Assembly: GCF_025919725.1 (NCBI RefSeq)
Contig: NZ_CP081495.1
Location: forward strand, 806,001-870,000
Source: Flavobacterium agricola
GTDB lineage: Bacteria > Bacteroidota > Bacteroidia > Flavobacteriales > Flavobacteriaceae
Length of the DNA stretch: 64,000 nucleotides
Direction: 5' to 3'
The position numbers were made by a program, and so were the translations under genes. Position 1 is the first letter of the stretch. Each line of letters opens with the position of its first letter. The notes below the pieces were generated by a model. That model did no database searches and was not told where the DNA came from. It saw only the letters and a list, made by a program, of their open reading frames with translations. Below, piece after piece: positions 9,271 through 17,279 of this stretch.

Positions 9271-10969
9271 TTATTTTTGATAACTAAATTCTAACGGATT
9301 AGAAATGTTTTTTGCTTTATTTTCTGCTTCTTGTGCACGTAATTCTACACGTCTAATTTTTCCGGAAATAGTTTTAGGTAATTCGGTTACAAATTCGATA
9401 ACGGGGCATTTTATAAGGTGCCAAATGTTCGCGTGAATACGTAAACAATTGATTAGCTAGTTCCTGGTTGGGTTCATACTTTTTATGCGTAGAAAGTACA
9501 ACAAAAGCTTTAACCTCAAATCCTTTAACCGGATGCGGGGTACCAACAACGGCAGATTCTAGCACGCAATCGTGTTCTAATAAAACCGATTCAACTTCAA
9601 ACGGACCAATGCGATAATCTGATGCTTTAATTACATCATCATCGCGCCCAATAAACCAAATATATCCATCAGCATCACGATATGCTTTATCTCCGGTATA
9701 ATATAAGCCGTGTTTAAAAGCTTGTGCTTCACGTTCTTTATCAAACAAATATCCTTTAAAAATGCCGTTAATAGGTTTATCACCATTCATTTTAATACAA
9801 ATATTTCCTTCTTCGTTATCAGGTAAAATAACACCATTTTCATCAGCAATAACTACATCGTATAAAAACAAAGGTTTACCCATTGATCCGTATTTTAAAG
9901 GCGCACCAATTAAATTACCTATAATACAGGTAGATTCGGTTTGTCCAAATCCGTCTCGAATCGTAATTCCGGTTCCTTTTTTCCATTCCTCAATAATTTC
10001 AGGATTTAAAGGCTCGCCAGCTGCTACGCATTGTTGCAATGAAAATTGATATTGTTTTAAATCTTCTTGAATAAACAAACGTAAAACGGTTGGTGGCGCA
10101 CATAAAGTTGTTATTTTATGCTTTTCGATTAATTTTAAGGTAGTTGCTGCATCAAAACGATTTAAGGTATGATATGCAAAAATGGTTGCGCCCATATTCC
10201 AAGGAGCAAAAAAACTACTCCAAGCAAATTTAGCCCAACCGGGTTGCGATATGTTATAATGAATATCAGAATTATTTAATCCAATCCACGCTGTGGTGGT
10301 TAAATGCCCTAAAGTTAAACTTTGATGTGTATGACAAACAATTTTAGGTAATCCGGTTGTGCCCGAGGTGAAAAATAAAAATAATGTATCATCTGGATTG
10401 TTAGCTGCGCCAGATGCATTAGTTGATTCTTTTTCGATATCTGCTAACGAATACCAACCAGGGCAAGTACCTTCGGCAATGATTTTAACAGGAATTTGTT
10501 TTCCTAAAATTTGTTCTGCCTCTTCAGTTTTAAATGCGTTTTCCTGATCTGCAAAAACAATCTTTGGAAACGTTTTCTCGAATCGGTAAACCAAGTCTTT
10601 TGTTCCTAGAATAGATGCTGCAGGAATCATCTGAAAACCACCTTTAATATTTGCTAAAATAGCAACCCAACTTATGGGCTGTAACATTATTTGGGTTAAA
10701 ACAACATCACCTTTTTTAATGCCTTTATTGGCTAAAAAGTTAAGTAATTGATTGGTCCAACTGGCTAATTGTAAAAAAGAATATTCTTTTACATCGGTTC
10801 CGTCAGTCCATAATAAGGCCGTTTTATTTGGATGATTTTGGGTATGAATTCCTTCAAAAACATCTACAACCCAATTCATTTTATTCGGTTTTGTTAACTT
10901 ATAATTTTGTAACGCGGAGTATTGTTTGTCTGCTAGCAGTTTGGTAACTTCTGTAAATAACGTTTTCAT
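9271..10969 (-). pseudogene. Acyl-CoA ligase (ACSM-like), frameshifted near the C-terminus
   Basis: An AMP-forming acyl-CoA synthetase of the medium-chain or butyrate type, with ATP loop FFTSGTTGLPK and IRDGFGQTESTC and YYTGDKAYRDADGY motifs. The main frame ends early at 9374 after APYKMPR. In another frame the normal C-terminus follows: IEFVTELPKTISGKIRRVEL, containing the catalytic lysine, running to a stop at 9271. A single-base shift around 9397-9406 (a CCCC run on the minus strand) accounts for it. If real, the enzyme lacks its catalytic lysine; if a sequence error, it is a normal protein of about 565 residues. Confidence 0.88.
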
Positions 10970-11138
10970 ATTTATTTAATGTTTTCTGAGATTGTTGTTT
11001 ACACAAGTTAAACAATTTGTATGGGAACTTATTCAATATCAACTATTTTTACGAAAATTTAAGTTGATTAATAAAAAACATATTTTTAAATGCAGTTAAA
11101 GCAAATTTTAGTTTATATTTAATATTTAAAATTCAATC

Positions 11139-11555
11139 ATGCGCGTATCAAATATATTTTTAACGGTAGATATTGTTTTATTTAAAAAGCAAAATACAGC
11201 TACAAAAGTTTTATTAATTAAACGTAAAAACGAACCTTTTAAAGATTGCTGGGCATTACCTGGTGGATTTGTTGATCAGGATGAAGATTTACATGCAGCA
11301 GCTTTACGTGAGTTAGAAGAAGAAACCAGTATAAAACTAACTGCATTAAAGCAATTAGGTGCTTTTGGAACGCCAAAACGAGATCCGCGCAGCCATGTAG
11401 TAAGCGTTGCTTATTTTGCGTATGTTGCTACAGATACAACCGCGGTTGCTCAAGATGATGCTAAAGATGTAGCTTGGTTTGATTTAGAAAATTTACCCGA
11501 AATTGCTTTTGATCATGCCGATATTTTAAAATTAGCTTGCAGCCGATATTTATAA
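11139..11555 (+). CDS. NUDIX hydrolase
   Basis: 138 residues with a complete Nudix box: GGFVDQDED followed by ALRELEEET (pattern Gx5Ex7REUxEExGU). It hydrolyses a nucleoside diphosphate linked to another group, in the cytoplasm; the substrate is unknown. The N-terminus (DIVLFKKQNTATKVLLIKRK) resembles NrtR/ADP-ribose-type Nudix domains but there is no HTH extension. It ends at the prophage attachment site. Confidence 0.92.
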   Translation: MRVSNIFLTVDIVLFKKQNTATKVLLIKRKNEPFKDCWALPGGFVDQDEDLHAAALRELEEETSIKLTALKQLGAFGTPKRDPRSHVVSVAYFAYVATDTTAVAQDDAKDVAWFDLENLPEIAFDHADILKLACSRYL

Positions 11556-11557
11556 AC

Positions 11558-11585
11558 AAAAAGGAGAACTTAAAGTTCTCCTTTT
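11558..11585. repeat. attL: left copy of the 28-bp prophage core, also a terminator
   Basis: A5 + GGAGAACTTAAAGTTCTCC + T4. The identical 28 bases occur at 59156-59183, at the other end of the phage genes. The 19-bp centre is a perfect palindrome with T-runs, so each copy works as an intrinsic terminator: here for the NUDIX gene, at the right end for the MscS gene. Confidence 0.82.
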
Positions 11586-11748
11586 CTTGATGTATTGATT
11601 TATCGTTAAACATTGTATTTATTGAAAAACATCAATAAATATAGGATGTTAAGTGATTTTTAAACAGTTTGTTTTTGCAATAAATATCACTAAATAACAT
11701 TAGATATTAATTCACCGTACAATAATCATACAAATTGTTTGTAATTTG

Positions 11749-11756
11749 TATTTTTG
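11749..11756 (+). promoter_or_regulatory. Probable integrase promoter (-7 element TATTTTTG)
   Basis: Matches the Bacteroidota TAnnTTTG -7 box 17 bp before the integrase start. A clear -33 TTTG at the right distance is not seen. Confidence 0.4.
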
Positions 11757-11773
11757 TATAAACAACAATATTT

Positions 11774-13030
11774 ATGGCTACGGTTAACTTCTTATATCGA
11801 TCTAAGTTAGATTCGGCTAATCTTACTGCACGCTTACTATTCAGGCACGAAGGTAAGGATTATACTTTTGATGCTTTAATTAGAAAAAAAGTCACTTTAG
11901 AATTTTGGAAAAAACGAAACAAAAAAATTAGAGATGTAAACTTTAATAATCTTCAAAATGAAATAAACAATGAACTAAGTGAGGTTAGAACTCATGTTTT
12001 AAAAGAATTCGATAGTGTTTTTTATTCTAATCAAGAATTGCTGACAAGTATTATTAACAAACAGTGGTTGATAAATGTTGTATCATCATACTATAGTGTA
12101 GGCTCAAACCTTAATGATAAGCTAGTGCCAAATAGAGTTGTCGATTTTTTTGATTATTTAAGAGAAACAAGGAAAGATGAATTGGCTCCCAGGTCTCTTA
12201 TTAAATATACTACTTACAAAAAAATTGTTGAGAGATTTGAAATTGAAACTGACAAAATAATTTTACTTAAAGACCTTGGTAATAACCTCAAGTTTGAGCT
12301 AGTTGATTATATGAAGAAAGAGAAATATTCTGTCTCATCTATAAAATCAACAATAAAGTATTTACGAGTTATATGGGGGCTGGCTAATAAATTAGGTATT
12401 GAGACAAATAAACTTTTTGATCCGCTAAAAATGGAGAAAGACCCAGAGTTCAAAATATACTTAACTTTAGATGATTTAGCAAAAATAGAGCAAATGGGCA
12501 ATACTGATCTCATTGATGCTCGGGACTGGCTAATAATAAGTTGTTATACTGGCCAAAGGATATCTGACTTCATGAGATTTGAATCTAGTATGATTAGAGT
12601 TGAAAATGATGTAAAGTATATTGAGTTTTCTCAGCAAAAAACATCTAAGAAAATGACACTCCCGTTACATCCAAAAGTTATTGAAATACTAGATAGGAGA
12701 AAAGGAGAGTTCCCTAAGAAAATACCAGAAAATAGATACAATGAAGAAATAAAAACGATCTGCAGAATTGCAGGCTTAGAGGATTTGATTATGGGTAAAA
12801 AATTCATGCCTTTCGGTGAAAGTCAAAGAAGATATGAAGGTGAATATCCAAAATGGGAATTGGTATCTTCACATATTGGTAGACGGTCATTTGCAACAAA
12901 CTTTTATGGTAAAATACCAACTACATATTTGATTTACGCAACTGGACATGGAACAGAAGCACAATTCTTAAACTACATTGGGAAAAGTAACAAGGATCTT
13001 GCTAAAGAACTATTTAACTATTTTAAATAG
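11774..13030 (+). CDS. Tyrosine-type phage integrase
   Basis: 418 residues: an N-terminal arm-binding segment, a SAM-like core-binding domain (about 100-205), and a C-terminal catalytic domain. Catalytic residues can be read: Arg about 262 (YTGQRISDF), His-x-x-Arg about 366-369 (SHIGRRSF), His about 392 (ATGHGTEA) and the nucleophilic Tyr about 401 (LNYIGK). It catalyses integration and excision between attP and the terminator attB. It is the first gene inside attL, reading into the phage. Confidence 0.95.
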   Translation: MATVNFLYRSKLDSANLTARLLFRHEGKDYTFDALIRKKVTLEFWKKRNKKIRDVNFNNLQNEINNELSEVRTHVLKEFDSVFYSNQELLTSIINKQWLINVVSSYYSVGSNLNDKLVPNRVVDFFDYLRETRKDELAPRSLIKYTTYKKIVERFEIETDKIILLKDLGNNLKFELVDYMKKEKYSVSSIKSTIKYLRVIWGLANKLGIETNKLFDPLKMEKDPEFKIYLTLDDLAKIEQMGNTDLIDARDWLIISCYTGQRISDFMRFESSMIRVENDVKYIEFSQQKTSKKMTLPLHPKVIEILDRRKGEFPKKIPENRYNEEIKTICRIAGLEDLIMGKKFMPFGESQRRYEGEYPKWELVSSHIGRRSFATNFYGKIPTTYLIYATGHGTEAQFLNYIGKSNKDLAKELFNYFK

Positions 13031-13031
13031 A

Positions 13032-13056
13032 AAAGGAAGCTGTATTAGCTTCCTTT
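13032..13056. terminator. Terminator after integrase
   Basis: Stem AAAGGAAGCT / AGCTTCCTTT, five-base loop, T-rich on the plus-strand side. It lies between the convergent integrase and small HTH gene. Confidence 0.85.
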
Positions 13057-13057
13057 C

Positions 13058-13294
13058 TTATTTTTTATAAAACATATTATCTTCTATTCCGAAAATGTAA
13101 TTAGCATTAACTTTATATAAATCGCAAGTTTTCTGAATCTGTACGGTTGTGAAATGATTAATGCCTTTTAAAATTTTGTAATAAGTTTCTGGAGTCATGT
13201 CTATACTTAAACAAAACCACCTTTTATTTTTAACTTTTTTTTGAGCAATTAAATACTCAATTACTTCAATCATACGTTTATCGCAATCGTACAT
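13058..13294 (-). CDS. Small HTH (Xre-like) protein
   Basis: 78 residues. The segment TPETYYKILKGINHFTTVQI plus DLYKVNANYIFGIEDNMF looks like the second half of an Xre/Cro helix-turn-helix domain with the usual NANYIFG ending. It is probably a DNA-binding regulator in the lysogeny region. It is convergent with the integrase. Confidence 0.6.
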   Translation of the reverse strand: MYDCDKRMIEVIEYLIAQKKVKNKRWFCLSIDMTPETYYKILKGINHFTTVQIQKTCDLYKVNANYIFGIEDNMFYKK

Positions 13295-13331
13295 TAAGAA
13301 AATTATTTATATTGATTCTAAATAATATTTG

Positions 13332-13339
13332 TATATTTG
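13332..13339 (+). promoter_or_regulatory. Promoter -7 element TATATTTG for the 58-residue gene
   Basis: TATATTTG fits TAnnTTTG 27 bp before the ATG of the small rightward gene, in the divergent gap with the HTH gene. Just upstream is TTCTAAATAA, a half-site also seen in the late promoters. Confidence 0.45.
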
Positions 13340-13365
13340 TTTGTAAACCTAAAATCCTTTGAATT

Positions 13366-13542
13366 ATGTCTATAAGCGAATCAAATCAATCAGCACCAAT
13401 AGCAAGGCATGATATTATTAGTGAAGATGCTTTAAATTGGAGTGACGAGTATTCTAAAAAAATTAAAAAAGCAATAAAGCTTAACAATCAGTTTTTGAAA
13501 TCACTAAAACAAATAAGAAAAGAGCTAAGTAAATCAGCTTAG
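13366..13542 (+). CDS. Small phage protein (58 aa), unknown
   Basis: 58 residues, MSISESNQSAPIARHD to a Lys-rich, coiled-coil-like C-terminus. It is the only rightward gene in the otherwise leftward lysogeny block and has its own promoter. Its last nine bases overlap the end of the convergent 83-residue gene. It is not recognised; its placement suggests a lysogeny or antirepressor-type accessory role, which is inference. Confidence 0.5.
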   Translation: MSISESNQSAPIARHDIISEDALNWSDEYSKKIKKAIKLNNQFLKSLKQIRKELSKSA

Positions 13543-13785
13543 TAAAAAAAACTTTTGTTTTTCTTTAATGTATTTACCTATAAATCCTGAATCAGCAATA
13601 CTTTTTGCTTGTTCAGGATGTTTAGTGTTTAAAAAATCAATGCATTTATCTAACGATGTCTCAGAAAGCTCTTCTATTTTTTTAGATTTATTTAGTTGAT
13701 CTTGTAGTTTATTACCAGTAACCTTAATTTTAAAATCAAATACTTCGTCAATAATTTTTGATATTTCTTTTTCTAATTCTCTCAT
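13534..13785 (-). CDS. Hypothetical phage protein (83 aa)
   Basis: 83 residues, charged and helical (RELEKEISKIIDEVFDF), no membrane segment. It is unrecognised. It is part of the leftward block below the repressor and overlaps the end of the convergent 58-residue gene. Confidence 0.5.
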   Translation of the reverse strand: MRELEKEISKIIDEVFDFKIKVTGNKLQDQLNKSKKIEELSETSLDKCIDFLNTKHPEQAKSIADSGFIGKYIKEKQKFFLLS

Positions 13786-13905
13786 AATTAATATACATCA
13801 CTTAATAATACTCAAACTCAACAACATTTTCTCCGTATTGTGATTTCTCAACTTGTTTTATTGGGAAGCTTTGTGCATTGTTCGTCAGAAATAAGGTTGT
13901 TTTAG

Positions 13906-14355
13906 TTATTGTTCGATGGTTAAATCTTTATAGTTTATTGTGCCGTCTTTCATAACAATAGTAACTGAGAAGTTCGAGCGAATCATTGCTCCAAAGCTAT
14001 TTTGACTGTCAACCCATGAATTTACCTTGTACTCTCCATCTCCTATATAGCTAACATGACTGTATTTTTCATTTCTTCCTGGAAATTCAGCTGTTGCAGG
14101 GGATTTTAATTTACTTTTTACAGCATCTTCAGCGTATCTATATGCTTGAAATGAATCGGAATAAGAATTTGTAGAAGTATTGGATGTATCTTTGGTAGAA
14201 ACCTCAATTACATAGCCAATAAATATTAGTACTAATATTGCAAGTCCCCAACCTAAGCAACCGCTATTTTTTTTAATCTTAACTCCACAACTTGGGCAGT
14301 TTTTAGCCTTGCTACTTACTTCATTATTACATTCTTTACATTTTATTAATGCCAT
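13906..14355 (-). CDS. Zinc-ribbon membrane protein
   Basis: 149 residues. An N-terminal zinc ribbon (KCKECNNEVSSKAKNCPSCG, four cysteines) is followed by one membrane helix (LGWGLAILVLIFIGYVIEV) and an extracytoplasmic domain ending VTIVMKDGTINYKDLTIEQ. This architecture is common in superinfection or lysogeny-associated prophage proteins. A host-surface or exclusion role is possible but not shown. It is transcribed with the repressor. Confidence 0.7.
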   Translation of the reverse strand: MALIKCKECNNEVSSKAKNCPSCGVKIKKNSGCLGWGLAILVLIFIGYVIEVSTKDTSNTSTNSYSDSFQAYRYAEDAVKSKLKSPATAEFPGRNEKYSHVSYIGDGEYKVNSWVDSQNSFGAMIRSNFSVTIVMKDGTINYKDLTIEQ

Positions 14356-14385
14356 AATATATAAATTGCTTAATCAGTTAAATAT

Positions 14386-15009
14386 TTACAAATGCTTACG
14401 CTGAATTTTTCCTTTAATAACAAATAATCTTAGAATATCTTTTTTATTTATTACGGTATCTCCTTTATAATTTGGATTTGAAGAACGTAAAATAACTTTA
14501 GATTCATCTTCGTGCTGAAACAAAAGCTTGGCAGCTCTAATATCGTTAGCGTTAGAATTTGTTACAACAAAATAGGCTTCGCCCCAAAAAATAACATCTA
14601 AGTTAAAAACCTGCTTAATGGCTATTATTTCTCCAGAACAAAAAGCTGGGTACATACTATCTCCAAATATAGGCACATAAGCCGTACAGTCATTAAAATG
14701 TTCGTAATTAATATAAAAGGTAGGCACTTCTTTAAAATCACTAAAACTCGATGTTATACTTGCTGTAGCTTCAATATCTTCATAATATGGTACGCCTGGA
14801 GTTGGGGTGTTTTCTTTTTTTGCAACAACTTCGTTATTCACAATATTGTTATTTATAAATTCACGCAACATATTTTCTTTAGATGCTGGAATAACTTCTC
14901 CTTTTTCCCAATTAGATATTGTATTGTGTGAAACACCAAGAATAATAGCTAACTCCTTCTGTGTTAAGCCTAATTCTTTCCTTTTATTTCTTATTTCTGT
15001 TCCAATCAT
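14386..15009 (-). CDS. Phage repressor: Xre HTH plus S24 peptidase domain
   Basis: 207 residues. The HTH is at 5-40 (LTQKELAIILGVSHNTISNW). The C-terminal LexA/CI-like domain carries the catalytic serine in FGDSMYP (about Ser118) and lysine about 161 (RAAKLL). No obvious Ala-Gly or Cys-Gly cleavage pair is visible in the linker, so SOS-type self-cleavage is uncertain. It should keep the rightward early promoter off by binding the ATTGTGA sites directly upstream. Confidence 0.9.
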   Translation of the reverse strand: MIGTEIRNKRKELGLTQKELAIILGVSHNTISNWEKGEVIPASKENMLREFINNNIVNNEVVAKKENTPTPGVPYYEDIEATASITSSFSDFKEVPTFYINYEHFNDCTAYVPIFGDSMYPAFCSGEIIAIKQVFNLDVIFWGEAYFVVTNSNANDIRAAKLLFQHEDESKVILRSSNPNYKGDTVINKKDILRLFVIKGKIQRKHL

Positions 15010-15042
15010 AATTTAGAATAATTATAAATTACATAATATTTG

Positions 15043-15102
15043 TAATATTGTGAATTCAATGTTTGTTTTTCATAATATTGTGAATTACATTTGTATCACA
15101 AT
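15043..15102. promoter_or_regulatory. Repressor operators overlapping the early promoter
   Basis: A 14-bp direct repeat TAATATTGTGAATT at 15043 and 15073 (30 bp apart), and an inverted TCACAAT at 15096. The second and third half-sites flank the promoter, as expected for operators of the adjacent S24-type repressor. Confidence 0.6.
15062..15093 (+). promoter_or_regulatory. Rightward early promoter
   Basis: TTTG at 15062-15065, a 20-bp spacer, and TACATTTG at 15086-15093, an exact match to the Bacteroidota TTTG / TAnnTTTG promoter. It reads into the structured leader and early genes. Confidence 0.65.
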
Positions 15103-15191
15103 GTAACAGAATGATACACAAATATTGATTGTAAAATCAAAGTTACATTTTTTAAAAACACGCTCATTGACATATTGGATAATTTAGAAAC

Positions 15192-15297
15192 GGTATAAAT
15201 AAGCCGAGGGTAGTTATACCTCCTGAGGATCGGCTGAAAGGGGAAAAATAACAGCCTTTGCAAAGAAATGGTAAACGGAGCGATACCGACAAAGGCT
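15192..15297 (+). ncRNA. Structured leader with possible H-type pseudoknot
   Basis: GGTATAA (15192) can pair with TTATACC (15214), while AGCCGA in its loop (15202) can pair with TCGGCT (15230), which gives an H-type pseudoknot. Downstream, AGCCTTTG (15253) pairs with CAAAGGCT (15290). All of this lies in the untranslated leader between the early promoter and the first early gene. I do not match it to a known riboswitch or ribozyme class. Confidence 0.45.
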
Positions 15298-15327
15298 CTA
15301 TAATCACTAATAAATTTGGTTAAGATC

Positions 15328-15531
15328 ATGAATAAAAACAATGAAATCAGGGTAGTAACTATAAAGGGCTTATGTGATATTCTAAAATGCAACAGAGTAG
15401 ATTATTACAGAAAGTACAAAGATAGATTACAAAGATACCCAACAGGAACTAGGTATGTTTATTTTTTAGAAGAAGATGTATTGAATCTTAAAAAAGAGAT
15501 TGAATCAGTAAATCTAAAAGTAGTATGCTAA
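15328..15531 (+). CDS. Small DNA-binding-like early protein
   Basis: 67 residues from the ATG. A longer form from TTG at 15316 is possible. The layout VVTIKGLCDILKCNRVDYYR then PTGTRYVYFLEEDV resembles a winged-helix or excisionase-like domain. As the first gene of the rightward early transcript it could be an excisionase or Cro-like regulator; this is inference. Confidence 0.55.
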   Translation: MNKNNEIRVVTIKGLCDILKCNRVDYYRKYKDRLQRYPTGTRYVYFLEEDVLNLKKEIESVNLKVVC

Positions 15532-15644
15532 TGGATTTCCTTTTACTAGCAAGTTTATTTGGGCTTGTAATTATTGGATTAGCACTTTTTTTTAAATGGC
15601 TAATAAAGAAGGTTAATTGGTTGAATCGAAAATTTAACCAATAA
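15525..15644 (+). CDS. Small membrane protein (39 aa)
   Basis: 39 residues with one membrane helix (FLLLASLFGLVIIGLALFF) followed by a basic tail. It overlaps the stop of the preceding gene (ATG at 15525, stop at 15531), so it is translationally coupled. Function unknown. Confidence 0.5.
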   Translation: MLMDFLLLASLFGLVIIGLALFFKWLIKKVNWLNRKFNQ

Positions 15645-15702
15645 AAAAGCCAGTGCTCGAACACTGACTTTAATAAAGTATAACACAATTAAAAAAATAA
15701 TT

Positions 15703-15897
15703 ATGTCAAAATTCTCTAAGACAAAGGTACTAAACTATTCTTCAAAAAACCTACTGGTTAATATCATTATAAAAGAGATTGATAAAAGAATAGAAAAAGG
15801 AGGTTCGGTTATCGAACAAATATTAATCGCTAAACAACTTGATTTGCCGGCTTGTCATCTTATTGCGCAACGAGTTTTAGAAAATCAAAAAAACTAA
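15703..15897 (+). CDS. Hypothetical early protein (64 aa)
   Basis: 64 residues, basic and helical, with no recognised domain. It lies in the co-directional early gene cluster. Confidence 0.5.
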   Translation: MSKFSKTKVLNYSSKNLLVNIIIKEIDKRIEKGGSVIEQILIAKQLDLPACHLIAQRVLENQKN

Positions 15898-15902
15898 AGA
15901 TT

Positions 15903-16046
15903 ATGAAAACATTTATAATTATCGGTAAAGTGCAAGGCGTATTTGTCGAATACACAAAACAAGCAGTAAGTGAACCGGCAGCCAAAATGATTGCTAAACA
16001 ATTAGGTTTGAAATCAGTAAGAGTAAAGGAGGTAAGTAATGATTAA
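15903..16046 (+). CDS. Hypothetical early protein (47 aa)
   Basis: 47 residues, MKTFIIIGKVQGVFVEYTKQ onward. I chose the ATG at 15903 rather than the longer frame, because the upstream part overlaps the previous gene. It overlaps the next gene by eight bases. Unrecognised. Confidence 0.5.
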   Translation: MKTFIIIGKVQGVFVEYTKQAVSEPAAKMIAKQLGLKSVRVKEVSND

Positions 16047-16353
16047 CGCATTTATAGAATACTTAAAAAACAGAAATGTTTTTGAGGGTAGAGTTGGGAA
16101 TTTTAATTCCTTCTACACCGAAATACTTTTTCAGGATCATTACTTCCAACTGGACTTTGACTTCATAAAAAACAAGGTTAAAGTAGCTGTTTGGGTAGAA
16201 ATTGACGATGAAGATTTTATACAGGTTGGTTTAGATAAAAAAGAAATGAGTAATCTAATCAATTACTTAGAAAACCTACAGCCTAAAAAAGAAGAAGAAC
16301 CAATAAAAGATTTATATAGCTATTACGGCGTACAACCTCAAAACTTTATATAA
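16039..16353 (+). CDS. Hypothetical early protein (104 aa)
   Basis: 104 residues, mixed alpha/beta with an acidic C-terminal region. No family recognised. It sits directly before recT, with two bases between them, so it is probably co-translated with the recombination genes. Confidence 0.55.
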   Translation: MINAFIEYLKNRNVFEGRVGNFNSFYTEILFQDHYFQLDFDFIKNKVKVAVWVEIDDEDFIQVGLDKKEMSNLINYLENLQPKKEEEPIKDLYSYYGVQPQNFI

Positions 16354-16355
16354 TT

Positions 16356-17279
16356 ATGACTAATCAAGTAACTACACAACAACAAAATAAACCTATCACA
16401 GTGAAAGGTTTATTCAACGCGGAATCAACTAAAAAGAGATTCGAAGAATTATTAGGTAAAAAAGCACAAGGATTTATTTCGAGTGTTATTCAGATAACAA
16501 ATAATAACAAGCTACTTGCAAACGCAAATCCAACAACAATATTAAACTCTGCAGTAATGGCTGCTGCTTTAGACTTACCTATAAATCAAAACTTGGGATT
16601 TGCTTGGATTATTCCTTTTAAAGGAGAAGCTCAATTCCAAATGGGATGGAAGGGCTATATACAATTAGCTATTAGAACCGGTCAGTATAAATCAATAAAT
16701 GTAATTGAAGTTTACGAGAATCAATACAAGAAATGGAATGCTTTAACCGAAGAATTGGATGCAGATTTCGATATTGATGGGGCTGGAGAGGTAATTGGTT
16801 ATGTGGCTTATTTTAAGTTAATAACTGGATTTGAGAAAACAATCTATTGGAGTAAAGATAAAGTGAAAAAACACGCTTCAAAATATTCTCAAACCTACGG
16901 CAAAAAAACTTCTCAAGGTAAGTTGATGCATTCTCCATGGAATGATGCAGACCAGTTTGACGAAATGGCAAAGAAAACATTAGTTAAGCAACTTATCTCA
17001 AAGTGGGGTATCATGAGTATTGAGCTAAATAAGGCCGTTGAATCCGATCAGGCTGTTATTGAGGATGATGGAAACTACAAATATGTAGATAATGAAACGG
17101 TTGATATTCAGGTAAACGAAGAAGTTTCAAGAGCTTTAGAATTTATGAATAATATAAATACAGCTGAAGATTTAAAAAGCTTTAAAGAAAGTATTTCACA
17201 AGATTTATTTGTTCAAATTGAGTCAGATATCACTGAAAAAGAAAATCAATTATTGTTTAACCAAGCAACTGCTGAATAA
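16356..17279 (+). CDS. recT: RecT-family ssDNA-annealing recombinase
   Basis: 307 residues with the RecT/Redβ-type signature: QFQMGWKGYIQLAIRTGQYK, PFDEMAKKT-like DQFDEMAKKTLVKQLISKWG, and the usual LNQNLGFAWIIPF region. It anneals complementary single strands during phage recombination. It overlaps the start of the exonuclease gene by one base, the classic RecE/RecT-type pairing. Confidence 0.93.
   Translation: MTNQVTTQQQNKPITVKGLFNAESTKKRFEELLGKKAQGFISSVIQITNNNKLLANANPTTILNSAVMAAALDLPINQNLGFAWIIPFKGEAQFQMGWKGYIQLAIRTGQYKSINVIEVYENQYKKWNALTEELDADFDIDGAGEVIGYVAYFKLITGFEKTIYWSKDKVKKHASKYSQTYGKKTSQGKLMHSPWNDADQFDEMAKKTLVKQLISKWGIMSIELNKAVESDQAVIEDDGNYKYVDNETVDIQVNEEVSRALEFMNNINTAEDLKSFKESISQDLFVQIESDITEKENQLLFNQATAE

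Noticed and set aside
15192..15235. HDV-like ribozyme
   Set aside because: A 7-bp first stem and nested second stem fit the order, but the space for the third hairpin is only six bases, too short.
15222..15240. Possible hammerhead ribozyme (CTGAGGA ... GAAA)
   Set aside because: The two core boxes occur, but the stems around them do not form a hammerhead; the interlocked pairing fits a simple pseudoknot instead.
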